Below, one piece after another: positions 22,918 through 32,930 of a stretch of DNA of 64,000 nucleotides (its first letter is position 1; the number at the start of each line of letters is the position of its first letter). Both the position numbers and the translations under genes were made by a program. The notes under the pieces are model-generated. The model did no database searches. It was not told where the DNA came from and saw only the letters and a program-made list of their open reading frames with translations. The DNA comes from Phycisphaerales bacterium (GTDB lineage: Bacteria; Planctomycetota; Phycisphaerae; Tepidisphaerales; Tepidisphaeraceae), in NCBI GenBank assembly GCA_020853095.1, contig JADYZN010000035.1, positions 1 through 64,000 of the forward strand. The letters run 5' to 3'.

Positions 22918-23534
22918 TTCAATCTGCGAAAATCGGGCTGCTTTTATCGTTGATGGCCATGGCTGTCTCGTGCGCCACAGTGCCCCCGCCAGATCAGGGC
23001 GGCACAATCGTCCATCAACAGGGCGATCTGAGTTACCAATCCTACGCCATTCACACGATCAGCCTCGACGGCCAGACCGTCGGGCTGATCCTGCCAGCCA
23101 CATTCAAATTGCACGAACAGGCGTCCAGTCTGACGCAGCCGACCAACCCCGCCAGTGAAGCAACAATCGTCACCCCCGCACTGACAGCGAGCATTCCGGC
23201 CAGCCGGACGGGGCCGCCCCCCTCCACCCCGGTGGACCGGGCGATGGGAGGAATGGTCTACATCGGGTCGGCACTGCTGCTGCTTGGCGTGGCGGGAGTA
23301 GCCCTGAGGTGGCTCCCATTCTCCTTTGGCCGGGTGATTCCCCTGGGCGTCAGCATCATGATTGCGCTCTCCGGCGGTCTTCTGATCGCCTATGCCTCGC
23401 TGCTGGATCAGGCCCCTTGGTGGGTGATCGCCTTGGCGGTCGGAGCGGTCGTGGCCATCGGCGGTTGGTTCGCCCTTCGCGACAACCTGAAGTTGACTCG
23501 CGCCGCCGCAACACCGGAGGCCTCCAATGGCTGA
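22914..23534 (+). CDS. Lipoprotein-signal membrane protein, three spans
   Basis: 206 residues, overlapping the spike stop by 4 nt. The N-terminus (LLLSLMAMAVSC) ends in a lipobox with Cys20, so a lipid-anchored N-terminus is likely. After a Pro/Thr-rich linker come three membrane spans at about 113-133, 140-163 and 169-188. The product has no recognised family. A lysis or superinfection-exclusion role is conceivable, since phage lipoproteins often act at the envelope, but the sequence does not decide. Overlaps the tape measure start by 8 nt. Confidence 0.6.
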   Translation: MIQSAKIGLLLSLMAMAVSCATVPPPDQGGTIVHQQGDLSYQSYAIHTISLDGQTVGLILPATFKLHEQASSLTQPTNPASEATIVTPALTASIPASRTGPPPSTPVDRAMGGMVYIGSALLLLGVAGVALRWLPFSFGRVIPLGVSIMIALSGGLLIAYASLLDQAPWWVIALAVGAVVAIGGWFALRDNLKLTRAAATPEASNG

Positions 23535-25539
23535 ATCCTCCGCCATCCGGGCCGGAAGAGCCTTCGTTGAACTGTTCGCCGACGATTCAAAGCTGGTGCG
23601 CGGCCTGCGCTCGGCCGAAAAGAAGATCAAAGCCTTCGGCAACTCCATCCGCGACATGGGCCTGAAACTGGTCGGCCTGGGATCGATCATGCTGGCCCCC
23701 CTGGCCGGGGCGGCCAAAGTCTTCGCCGACATGGGGAGCAATCTCCAGGATGCCTCCGACCGCACCGGCGTGTCGGTCGAGGCGCTCAGCGCCCTGGGGT
23801 ACGCCGCCGACCTGAGTGGCGCGGGGATGGAGTCGCTGGAGAGCGCCCTTCGACGGATGCAGCGGACGATCCACGATGCCGCCGGGGGGATGAAAACCGC
23901 CACCGATGCGCTGGCCGATCTTGGGCTGACGGTGGATGACCTGAAAAACCTCTCCCCCGAGGCACAGTTTGCGCTTCTGGCGGACCGGCTGGACAAAATC
24001 GCCGATCCCACCCGCAAGGCCGCCCTGGCGATGGAGGTCTTTGGGCGATCCGGAACGCAGTTGCTGCCCATGATCAAGGGTGGATCGCAAGCGCTGGCGG
24101 AATACCGCAAACAGGCCGAGCGGCTGGGTTTGATCATCGGCACGATGGATGCGGCCGCCGCCGACGCCTTCGGGGATGCGCTGGATGATCTGTGGAAGGT
24201 GCTGAAGATGTCCACCTTCCTCATCGGCTCGGCACTGGCCCCCACACTCAAGGCGGTGGCGGGAACGGTCATCCGCGTCGCCCTGGCCATCAATGGATGG
24301 ATCGGACAGAACAAAGCACTCATCGTCGCAACACTCAAGATCGCCGCCGTCCTGGTGGCGGTTGGCGGCGCGATTGTCGGGCTTGGGCTGTCCATCTCGA
24401 CGATCGGCGTGGCCATCGGCGGGCTGGCCAGCGCGCTATCCGTGGCCGGCGCTGCGTTTGGAGCATTGATCACCGCGATTACCGCGATCTTCACGCCGAT
24501 TGGTGCGGCCATCACGGCGGTTGTCGCGCTGGGCGGGATTATCCTTTACGCCACCGATGCCGGGGGCAAGGCGCTGGACTGGTTGGGGGGAAAGTTCAAA
24601 GCGCTGTCGGACTTCGCCAGCGATTCCTTCGGGGGCATCGCCGACGCCCTGGCGGCTGGCGACATCGCCCTTGCCGCGAAAATCCTGTGGCTTTCGCTGG
24701 ATGTGGCCTGGCAGAAGGGCATCCACACCCTGTTGGGGATGTGGGAGAGCCTGAAAAGCGGGACGATGGCCGCTGTTTACGGCCTTTGGTATGGAGTGCA
24801 CAGCGCGTGGGAGATCGGAGTCGCCTCCGTCACCGAGGGGATGACCCGATTGCATTATGGCATCCTGGGGCTGTGGGAGAAGCTGTCCACGGGCATCATG
24901 AACACCTGGGACAAAACGATCAACTGGGTCTCCAAACGGCTGGTGGACCTGTGGGCGATGGTGGATGACTCCATCGATGCCGACGCGGTAAAAAAACAAC
25001 TGGATGTAGACATCGAGCGGCGGGTTCAGGACCGCGGCAGAGAAAAGGATCAGAACCTTCGGGAGATCGCATCCAGCCGCGACGAAACGCTGAAATCTCT
25101 GGACCAGGAGCACCAGAGGAATCTGGCGGCCATCGGTCAGTCCTCCCTCGATGCAATGGGGAGGATGGACGCCGAGTCGCAACGACGGATCGACGCATCT
25201 CAAGCGAGCCTGGACGAAGCCCGACGGCAATGGAAGCAGGCGGTGGACGAGGCAAAACAGGGTCGAGCAAGCCTGCGGGATGGTCCGGATGCTCCTGATG
25301 CCAACGACCTGGCCAGGCGGGCCAGGGATGCGTTGGCCGGGCTGGACGACATCGGCCGGATGATCCGAGACGAGGCCGCCAAGGTGGAAGTGCGCGGAAC
25401 GTTCAACGCGCAGGCGCTCTGGGGGATGGCCTCCAACGGAGATGCCGCCGAACGGACCGCAACCGCAACCGAGCAGACCGTCAGGTTCGTTCGACGCATT
25501 GCCGACAACACCCCGTCCAAAACACTGACGTTTGAGTAA
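23527..25539 (+). CDS. Tail tape measure protein
   Basis: 670 residues from ATG 23527. The N-terminus RAGRAFVELFADDSKLVRGL, followed by IKAFGNSIRDMGLKLVGLGS, is the usual start of phage tape measures. Several hydrophobic helices lie at about 235-345 (VAVGGAIVGLGLSISTIGVA), then a long charged coiled-coil region at 480-600 (EIASSRDETLKSLDQEHQRN). The protein sets tail length and forms the channel for DNA entry. At about 1.5 angstrom per residue it would specify a tail near 100 nm (inference). Confidence 0.85.
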   Translation: MAESSAIRAGRAFVELFADDSKLVRGLRSAEKKIKAFGNSIRDMGLKLVGLGSIMLAPLAGAAKVFADMGSNLQDASDRTGVSVEALSALGYAADLSGAGMESLESALRRMQRTIHDAAGGMKTATDALADLGLTVDDLKNLSPEAQFALLADRLDKIADPTRKAALAMEVFGRSGTQLLPMIKGGSQALAEYRKQAERLGLIIGTMDAAAADAFGDALDDLWKVLKMSTFLIGSALAPTLKAVAGTVIRVALAINGWIGQNKALIVATLKIAAVLVAVGGAIVGLGLSISTIGVAIGGLASALSVAGAAFGALITAITAIFTPIGAAITAVVALGGIILYATDAGGKALDWLGGKFKALSDFASDSFGGIADALAAGDIALAAKILWLSLDVAWQKGIHTLLGMWESLKSGTMAAVYGLWYGVHSAWEIGVASVTEGMTRLHYGILGLWEKLSTGIMNTWDKTINWVSKRLVDLWAMVDDSIDADAVKKQLDVDIERRVQDRGREKDQNLREIASSRDETLKSLDQEHQRNLAAIGQSSLDAMGRMDAESQRRIDASQASLDEARRQWKQAVDEAKQGRASLRDGPDAPDANDLARRARDALAGLDDIGRMIRDEAAKVEVRGTFNAQALWGMASNGDAAERTATATEQTVRFVRRIADNTPSKTLTFE

Positions 25540-25550
25540 AAGAACCGATC

Positions 25551-26372
25551 ATGGCCACCACCTGCGCCGAAAAACCCGACTCCAGACGATCCGTGGCGGG
25601 AGAATCAGCCGAGCTGACTTACCTCATCCAGGGGACCGCCGGCTCATCCGACGCGATCGCCTCGTTGCAGTCCACCGCGCCAGCCACATTCAACGGCCTG
25701 TATCGTCAGCCGGTGGAGGTGGAGCCGCTATACATTGACACCGCCAACGAGCCGGTGTGTCTGTGGGAGGGGAGAGTCACCTACGCGCCCCTGGAGTATC
25801 AAAGCCCACCGGAGGCCGGGGACAGCACCTTCAACTTCGACACCGGGGGCGGCACCCAGCACATCACCCAATCCCTCGCCACCATCAACAAATACATCGC
25901 CTCCGGAACCGCCCCGGACTTCAAGGGGGCGATCGGTGTCACGGCCGACAGCGTCGAGGGTGTGGACATCACCGTGCCGGTCTACAACTTCTCAGAGACG
26001 CACTACATCGCCCCGGCCGACGTGGATGATGCCTACAAGGGGGCGATCTTCGCCCTGACCGGCAAGGTCAACAATGCCTCCTTTCGCGGTCTGGCCGCCG
26101 GGGAATGCCTGTTCCTGGGGGCATCGGGCACTCGACGGGGCACGGGTGCGGACGACCTGTGGGAGATCACCTACCGCTTCGCCGGGTCGGCGAACCGGAT
26201 GGGCCTGACCATCGGCGGAATCACCGGCATCGACAAGAAGGGGTGGGAGTATCTGTGGGTCCGGTATCAGGATGTTGTTGACTCGCCAAGCAACTCGCTG
26301 GTCAAGCAACCTCTGGCCGTCTATGTGGAGAAGGTTTACGACCTGGGCGACTTCTCGACGCTGGGAATCTAG
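25551..26372 (+). CDS. Distal tail-region protein, 273 residues
   Basis: Starts at ATG 25551, 11 nt after the tape measure stop. Beta-rich, with aromatic segments (LWEGRVTYAPLEYQ, STFNFDTGGGTQHITQSL, LWEITYRFAGSANRM). The pattern and position directly after the tape measure suggest a distal tail or baseplate component. Similar proteins recur in Planctomycetes-type phages next to the gene that follows. No enzyme motif is seen. Confidence 0.6.
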   Translation: MATTCAEKPDSRRSVAGESAELTYLIQGTAGSSDAIASLQSTAPATFNGLYRQPVEVEPLYIDTANEPVCLWEGRVTYAPLEYQSPPEAGDSTFNFDTGGGTQHITQSLATINKYIASGTAPDFKGAIGVTADSVEGVDITVPVYNFSETHYIAPADVDDAYKGAIFALTGKVNNASFRGLAAGECLFLGASGTRRGTGADDLWEITYRFAGSANRMGLTIGGITGIDKKGWEYLWVRYQDVVDSPSNSLVKQPLAVYVEKVYDLGDFSTLGI

Positions 26373-26382
26373 GAGCAAAGCG

Positions 26383-27258
26383 ATGAAGAAGGTTTTATCC
26401 GGCCAACCCCTGTCAATCCCCGCCAGTGAGTACAACGCCTTCGTCGATGCTGCGATGGAACACCGCCGGCGAATGGCCGCACTGGATCAAGGCCCGCTGA
26501 ACATGGCCCTGCCTGCGAACAGGGTCCTGGTCCGAAACGACTCCGGGGGCGTTCGCGGCCGTTTTGATGTGCTGGGGATCAATGGCGTGGTTGTCTCCCC
26601 GACCGACAACCAGGAGTCGTTTTTACGGCAGGTCATCTTCAAAGGCGTCTCCCCGACCGACTTTAACCACCAGGCGAGGTTTGTCGTGCTGGCCGGGCCG
26701 CTGGCAGCAGGAAGAATCGGCCATGCATACGCCGCACCGGCCATCTGTACTGTCAAAGTCGCCGCGACGGCCGATGAGACCGACCTGCGCCACGCCGACA
26801 TCAACAATGGCATCATGACCAGCCTCAAGGCCAGGCAGGATGGTTCATCCCGAATCCTCTGGCGGGCAACAGGGACCGGCGAACAATGGGCGGTTGTCCA
26901 GATCGGGGCAAGGCGATCCGAGGTGATGGTGCGATACGGCAAGGCGACAGCGGACTGGTCCAGCGGCGACACCATTACGCTGACCCCCTGCGTGTCGGCC
27001 ACCAGTTCCACAGCGACCGGAGAACCGAATATCACCGCCATCATCATCTCGCCGGGAGGCGCATCGCCCAGGCCGATCATCCACGCGGGGGACCGCATGG
27101 CATTCCTGACGGCGATCGACTGGACGGGCTACAGCACCCACCTCCTGCTCCCCTCGTTGCAGGAGGATAAAGGCCTGCCAGCCGGGACCGGCGAAGGCAA
27201 GGTATTGCAACTGGATGCCTTCAATCAGCCCTTCTGGGGGTATGTGGAGGCAATTTAA
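26383..27258 (+). CDS. Virion-associated tail protein, 291 residues
   Basis: ATG 26383 is preceded by AGGAG at 26371-26375 (GGAGCAAAGCG spacing). Opens KKVLSGQPLSIPASEYNAFV, a common start of tail-fibre or structural proteins that load onto the baseplate. The rest is beta-rich with small domains (RVLVRNDSGGVRGRFDVLGI; AVVQIGARRSEVMVRYGKAT). No catalytic motif. Part of the distal tail cluster. Confidence 0.6.
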   Translation: MKKVLSGQPLSIPASEYNAFVDAAMEHRRRMAALDQGPLNMALPANRVLVRNDSGGVRGRFDVLGINGVVVSPTDNQESFLRQVIFKGVSPTDFNHQARFVVLAGPLAAGRIGHAYAAPAICTVKVAATADETDLRHADINNGIMTSLKARQDGSSRILWRATGTGEQWAVVQIGARRSEVMVRYGKATADWSSGDTITLTPCVSATSSTATGEPNITAIIISPGGASPRPIIHAGDRMAFLTAIDWTGYSTHLLLPSLQEDKGLPAGTGEGKVLQLDAFNQPFWGYVEAI

Positions 27259-27261
27259 CCC

Positions 27262-28461
27262 ATGGCAACCCCGGCATGGAATGACACGTTCGGCGAGGGG
27301 CTGGTCTGGCAGGACAACGCCTTTCTTGCGATGTTCGAGCAGGCGGTCTGGGAACGACAACAGGCCAACGCGCAGCCCGCAGTGAGCACACCTCCCCCCG
27401 CCGTCCCTGTCTTCTCGCAAACCGATACGCTCCCCGGCCATGTGGTGCAGGGGATTGTAAGGCGGTGGCAGGCCACCGTTGCGCAGGTTCCAAGTATTAT
27501 GTACCCCATCACATCGGGCGTGTGCATCAGGTACATTCTGCCGGACCTGGACGTGGCGTCCGTCGCGCCGGGTGACTGGCCGACGGCGTACGCCAACGAC
27601 CAGATCACATGGCAGCCGGCTACGCTGCTGACGGCCGTCAATGGGCACGAGGGGTGGACGCGCAAATACGAACAGCGGTTTGCCACGATGGTCCACACCA
27701 CCTACACGGACGGGCGGGCAGCCACCGATGGTGACCTCGCCCGCTGCCTGGCCGACTGGAAGGTATACCTTCGCAGCGGCGGAGCATGGGTGGCCGATGC
27801 TTCCACGTCGGGCGATACAGTCACCGCCTACGGCAACGCCCAGGCGGGCGATTACATCGGCCACTGGTGCTTCACCGAGCTGCGCGATGCGCTAAACCTT
27901 CTGGTCAGGTCATACACCCCAACAAGCCTTTGGAATGACTCGGCAGACGGAAACTCCGCCGGCAGCGGCACGCCAAAATCGTCGGCGTCAGCGGCACGAT
28001 CCGCCGCCGATGGAGCATGGCCTGAAGCCGCCGAATGGCTCAACCGAATTTACGCAGCCAAGCGCACGTCGTGGTCGAGATCAGGCCCCGACGTAGTCTG
28101 GGTCGCATCGACTGGTCGAGTCAGTTATAAAACCATGCTGCTGATCAACCCAATCGTGCCGGTCAGTTGCGACCACTGGCTGTACTTCCAACGGTATCCC
28201 AACAACGACCCATCGAGGGAAACTTACGACAACCAGAATGATCACGCCGCCGCTGAAAACACCTACTGGAAATGGCTGACGCGAACCCCGACATCGACCA
28301 ATGATCTGACCGACCACTTCAGCGATGCATCAACCAACCCGCCCCACTGGGGCACAGCACCAACGGTCGATGGCAGCAGCGGAAAGGACATGACCTACGG
28401 CTACATGGCCCATTCACCCATCGCCATCGCCAATTGGCAGTTCACGCAGGGACCGGCGTAG
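27262..28461 (+). CDS. Putative tail fibre/receptor-binding protein
   Basis: 399 residues from ATG 27262, 3 nt after the preceding stop. Trp/Tyr-rich, with long stretches lacking known motifs (HEGWTRKYEQRFATMVHTTY, later DHWLYFQRYPNNDPSRETYD). Last gene of the late operon. Its 3' end runs 61 nt into the minus-strand HTH gene that ends the integration module. Position suggests a tip or fibre component. Family not recognised. Confidence 0.55.
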   Translation: MATPAWNDTFGEGLVWQDNAFLAMFEQAVWERQQANAQPAVSTPPPAVPVFSQTDTLPGHVVQGIVRRWQATVAQVPSIMYPITSGVCIRYILPDLDVASVAPGDWPTAYANDQITWQPATLLTAVNGHEGWTRKYEQRFATMVHTTYTDGRAATDGDLARCLADWKVYLRSGGAWVADASTSGDTVTAYGNAQAGDYIGHWCFTELRDALNLLVRSYTPTSLWNDSADGNSAGSGTPKSSASAARSAADGAWPEAAEWLNRIYAAKRTSWSRSGPDVVWVASTGRVSYKTMLLINPIVPVSCDHWLYFQRYPNNDPSRETYDNQNDHAAAENTYWKWLTRTPTSTNDLTDHFSDASTNPPHWGTAPTVDGSSGKDMTYGYMAHSPIAIANWQFTQGPA

Positions 28462-28906
28462 GCGAGCGGAGGGGGAAGGGGGGGACCGTTGGCTGCCGAC
28501 ACCCCCTGATCGAACGTCAGACACTTCCAGAGCCTTCGCTGATTCCGCCAGTCGGCCTGGGCCGCAATCGGCCTGACCATGATCTCACGGATCGGGTCAC
28601 GCCCTTTTAGGGTGCGAGGCAGGAACAGAATGTCCTCCTGAATGTCCGGCGCGAGTTGCAGCAGGTTCATGATCTGCGTAACCCGGGCGCGGCTCACGTG
28701 GCCGAGCCTTGCCAGGTCCGCCTGGTCGGTGATCTCACCTGCCTTGATCAGCCGGTCGAACCGAATCGCCAGGGCCATCAGACGCGAGATGCGTGGGATC
28801 GTGCCTTCGGGCGTGGTATTCGGCTCCGGCGGCGGGCCTTCCTCGATGACCTTGCGGGTGCGCCGGCCTCGCGCGAAACGTATGTCACACTGGATCGTCA
28901 AACCCT

Positions 28907-28910
<4 letters not shown>
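28401..28910 (-). CDS. Recombinase-associated HTH protein
   Basis: 169 residues, starting at 28910 and overlapping the recombinase stop by 4 nt. Residues about 38-100 carry a ParB/KorB-like helix-turn-helix (QADLARLGHVSRARVTQIMN, then LQLAPDIQEDILFLP). This small protein is regularly found after large serine recombinase genes in Planctomycetes, perhaps as a directionality or DNA-binding partner. The last 35 residues are antisense to the tail fibre gene and look like accidental read-through, so the original stop may have been lost at a junction. Confidence 0.68.
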
Positions 28911-30455
<1,545 letters not shown>

Positions 30456-30463
<8 letters not shown>

Positions 30464-30959
30464 CGACGCCTCCGTTCTTGCCAGCTTTTCCGGGCTTGAG
30501 GTTAAAGAAGTGGTATCCGTTCCAGTGCGTGCTCGTTACGGCCCTGGCGACGGCCGAGAGCGTGCGGTAGACCTCGCCTTCGTATTCGAAGCCCCGTGGC
30601 AGGACGCGAACGACGACCTCGCGGCCCTTGTACGGCCGTCGCAGGATCGCGCCCGGCATCGGCAGCCGTGAATCGTGGTCGAAGGCGACCGACGCCGTAG
30701 TGGTGATGGCGACTGGGTTGTCCTTCGGAGCGGTGGTTCGCAGGTCGGCGTCGTTGGCCAGTTCGTCGGCACGCCGCCTGGCCCGCTCAGACAGATCGCC
30801 GCTGGCGTTGGCCTGGATGCGCCAGGCGATCCGCTTGCGCAGCCAGTCCTTGTTGCCGCTGCGCGTGGCCTCGCCGAAGACATCGACATGCTTGACCCGC
30901 AGGTCCTTGACCGTCAACCGGTCCAGGGCGGCAACCTCTTTGGCGATGTTCACACTCAT
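30456..30959 (-). CDS. DUF2924 protein
   Basis: 167 residues, from ATG 30959 and overlapping the recombinase start by 8 nt. Residues 1-60 (IAKEVAALDRLTVKDLRVKH, KDWLRKRIAWRIQA) and the C-terminal half (GAILRRPYKGREVVVRVLPR, FEYEGEVYRTLSAVARAVTS) match the DUF2924 family, almost always found next to serine recombinases in phages and integrative elements. The second half resembles a HARE/GIY-flanking modification-like fold that may bind DNA. Likely accessory to integration. Confidence 0.82.
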
Positions 30960-30991
30960 GTTTTCGAGCTCCTTTCATGCTTCGCCCGTGG

Positions 30992-31207
30992 CTACCGAGC
31001 GAGCACATGAGGGCTTGTTCCGGCCCCCTCATCAAGTCCGTTTTGCCTCTGTTTCGCGGGACTTTCGGAAGTGCGAGAGAAACGCGAACCTGGGCATGAG
31101 TGGGCCGCATGGCGGAGGCGAAGCACGCCCCGGGCGAGGATGGCGGCGATCTCCCGGCGGCGCTGGTGCGGGGTCATCGCGGCCGGGTTGGCGAACGGTT
31201 CTTCCAT
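30992..31207 (-). CDS. Small conserved protein of recombinase operons
   Basis: 71 residues from ATG 31207. The segment MTPHQRRREIAAILARGVLR is a recurrent small-protein motif beside DUF2924/serine recombinase pairs in Planctomycetes and some Proteobacteria; the remainder is low-complexity. First gene downstream of copy 3 of the two-block promoter element. Function unknown. Confidence 0.58.
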   Translation of the reverse strand: MEEPFANPAAMTPHQRRREIAAILARGVLRLRHAAHSCPGSRFSRTSESPAKQRQNGLDEGAGTSPHVLAR

Positions 31208-31293
31208 TGCGGGCTCCTTGCGGATGCGCCCACAACGGCCTTCGCTTGGCGACCGGCGCGATGTCTGGCTGGGTTGGTGCTCTTCGTCCTTCT

Positions 31294-31325
31294 CTTACTT
31301 ACCCGCCGCGAGTTCGAAATGGCGG
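31294..31325 (-). promoter_or_regulatory. Two-block promoter-like element, copy 3 (integration operon)
   Basis: Reading on the minus strand, CCGCCATTTC (31325-31316) is followed after 10 nt by CGGGTAAGTAAG (31305-31294). Spacing is identical to copies 1 and 2. It points toward the recombinase operon, whose first gene starts at 31207, about 87 nt from the end of the element. Only one base in each block differs from the other copies. The rest of 31208-31522 contains no gene I can support and should include the right end of the element. Confidence 0.58.
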
Positions 31326-31522
31326 AAGGGTCCGAGACGAACGGGACTGTTAACTGGACGAGAGCAGTTTACCAGAGAGTCCGAGAGTTTGGCCCGTTGC
31401 TCGTGGGTTGCGAAGCGGAACGTGTACGTTTCCTCTCGCCACGTCGCGCAGACGGTGCGAAACAGAGAATCGGTTTGTCCGGAGCGATTGACCATAACCC
31501 TTTGACTTCAACGGGTTACAGA

Positions 31523-31553
31523 AAAGCCCCGGCGGCTTTCGCTCCGGGGCTTT
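31523..31553 (-). terminator. Terminator hairpin of the tRNA-Asn gene
   Basis: A 10-bp stem, AAAGCCCCGG/CCGGGGCTTT (31523-31532 and 31544-31553), with an 11-nt loop. On the minus strand the stem ends in CTTTTCTG, so it terminates the tRNA-Asn transcript, and it may also insulate the element from the host. It limits the right end of the prophage to somewhere left of about 31523. Confidence 0.6.
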
Positions 31554-31597
31554 CCGTTAACTGCTCTCGGCGGAGTAGTTCGCCGTTTTCAATCAAG

Positions 31598-31669
31598 CTC
31601 GGCAGGTAGGACTCGAACCTACAACCAGCCGGTTAACAGCCGGCTGCTCTACCATTGAGCTACTGCCGA
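31598..31669 (-). tRNA. tRNA-Asn (GTT)
   Basis: 72 nt on the minus strand. Acceptor TCGGCAG/CTGCCGA, D-arm GCTC-AATGGTA-GAGC, anticodon arm GCCGG-CTGTTAA-CCGGC with anticodon GTT, and T-arm GTAGG-TTCGAGT-CCTAC all pair perfectly. The discriminator base is G and no CCA is encoded. It marks the start of the host chromosome; the phage element lies just beyond its terminator. Confidence 0.96.
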
Positions 31670-31805
31670 ATGGGCGGACCGAGAACACACGGCCGCAGGG
31701 TCACTTTATCAGGGGGGTCTGGACTGTCAAGCGATGGATCGAAATCATCGGCCTATTTGGGCTTTTTACAGGTAAAACAGAGGCGTTTTCGGGTAAAATG
31801 GAGCC

Positions 31806-32387
31806 ATGAATGAGCTTCCGGCCGAGGTGTGCGAGCAGTTGTTGGAACTTGCCCGGCGGGAAGTTCGCGGCGCGTTGGGGGTGATGGATGCGGCCGGGGT
31901 GTGTGTAGGGCATGTTGGGCCGGTTTATGATGTTTTACGGCGGCCGGCGGGGTGTTTTGTGTCGTTGCATACGCTTCGGACAGGGGCGTTGCGGGGGTGT
32001 GTCGGGAAAATGACCGCCGACCGGCCACTGGTTGACACGGTTGGGTCGATGGCGCGGTCGGTGCTGGCCGACCCCCGGTTTATGGATCATCCAATCACGG
32101 CCGATGAATTGCCCGGCCTGGTGATCGAAATCAGCATCCTCGGCCCGCTTCGATCAATTGATGGACCCGAAGCCTTCGACCTCTTTAACGAGGGCATTTA
32201 CATGACCCTGGATCAGCGCCGGGGTTGTTTTCTGCCACAGGTGGCACGGGAGACCGGCTGGAATCGCCAGCAACTGCTGTCGCGGCTTTGCAGCGAAAAA
32301 CTGGGCCTTCCGGCCGATGCCTGGCAAGACCCGCATGCACGCTTTGAAGCGTTCTCGGTGATCCTCATCGGACCCAAACCGTTCTGA
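31806..32387 (+). CDS. AMMECR1-domain protein (AmmeMemoRadiSam system A-like)
   Basis: 193 residues. Motifs LRGCVGKMTADRPLVDTVG, then VIEISILGPLRSI and DQRRGCFLPQVARETGW, define the AMMECR1 family, which in bacteria often accompanies a Memo-like dioxygenase and a radical SAM enzyme; neither partner is seen nearby. Function is not settled. The ATG lies 6 nt after TAAAAT (31794-31799) with no Shine-Dalgarno, so the mRNA may be leaderless. Confidence 0.85.
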   Translation: MNELPAEVCEQLLELARREVRGALGVMDAAGVCVGHVGPVYDVLRRPAGCFVSLHTLRTGALRGCVGKMTADRPLVDTVGSMARSVLADPRFMDHPITADELPGLVIEISILGPLRSIDGPEAFDLFNEGIYMTLDQRRGCFLPQVARETGWNRQQLLSRLCSEKLGLPADAWQDPHARFEAFSVILIGPKPF

Positions 32388-32416
32388 CGCGGTTTGTCCT
32401 GATCAACGCCCCGGCC

Positions 32417-32836
32417 TTATCCGCTGCGCGGTGTTCCCTGGCAGATGTCACATGAAAAGTCGCTGCCGGCGCACCCCTGCACTCTTTTTTGCAACAGCTC
32501 CAGGATCAGGTCATCCATTCCCAGCGGCGGGGTGACATGATAGCGCGTCCCGGGATGTTTGGAACAGGCATCGGCCGTCAGATGCGGAATGTCGCCGGTC
32601 CAATGTTTGCCCGGCCCCAGGAAAAAAGGGCAGACCACGATGCGCTGGCCGCCCCGTTCGACACAGCGGTGATAGGCCGTGGCAATCGATGGCTCGGCCA
32701 GTTCCATGTGGGCCGGCTCGACAATGGCGTATTGGTCCGCAAATCGCCGCCCAAAGGCCTCGGCCACCTGTTCCAGCAGGCGATTGGATTCCGCCATCCG
32801 CGACCCGTGGTCCACGATGATGATCGCCGTTCGCAT
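32417..32836 (-). CDS. CbiX/SirB-like cobalt or ferrochelatase
   Basis: 139 residues from ATG 32836, with GAGGTGG upstream. IIIVDHGSR (His10) and VCPFFLGPGKHWTGDIPHL are the metal-binding and active-site motifs of the short CbiX/SirB chelatases that insert cobalt or iron into sirohydrochlorin for cobalamin or sirohaem. The C-terminus adds a CAGSDFSCDIC cysteine group that could bind a metal or cluster, like the tails of CbiX-type enzymes. No other tetrapyrrole genes are in view. Confidence 0.78.
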   Translation of the reverse strand: MRTAIIIVDHGSRMAESNRLLEQVAEAFGRRFADQYAIVEPAHMELAEPSIATAYHRCVERGGQRIVVCPFFLGPGKHWTGDIPHLTADACSKHPGTRYHVTPPLGMDDLILELLQKRVQGCAGSDFSCDICQGTPRSG

Positions 32837-32880
32837 GATTCCACCTCATCTGTCCGGCGAACCCGGCTCGCCATCCGATT

Positions 32881-32930
32881 AGGCTCTGTCTAAAAACCTC
32901 GCGAGGCCGCGAGGTTTTTAGACAGAGCCT
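32881..32930 (-). terminator. Perfect 23-bp hairpin after homoserine dehydrogenase
   Basis: AGGCTCTGTCTAAAAACCTC... pairs over 23 bp with ...GAGGTTTTTAGACAGAGCCT around a 4-nt loop (AGGC). Its right edge overlaps the stop codon of hom (32929-32931, minus strand). It probably ends the hom transcript, although it has no T-tract outside the stem; the T5 run lies inside the stem. It could also be a palindromic repeat element, but I see no second copy in the window. Confidence 0.6.

Noticed and set aside
22914-23534. Lipoprotein-signal protein as a definite holin or spanin
   Set aside because: The lipobox and three spans fit several roles and no endolysin lies nearby, so no lysis function is asserted.
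22944-24515. A 523-codon antisense frame over the lipoprotein and tape measure genes
   Set aside because: Ala/Ser-rich shadow of the tape measure coding strand; no ribosome site and no family match by eye.
31100-31609. A 169-codon plus-strand frame near the tRNA-Asn
   Set aside because: It covers the promoter element, the terminator and part of a minus-strand gene; no ribosome site and no protein-like pattern.
31598-31669. tRNA-Asn 3' end as a duplicated attachment site
   Set aside because: I saw no second copy of the tRNA 3' end in the window, and the integrase is a serine recombinase, which does not need long repeats; the left end is outside the window.
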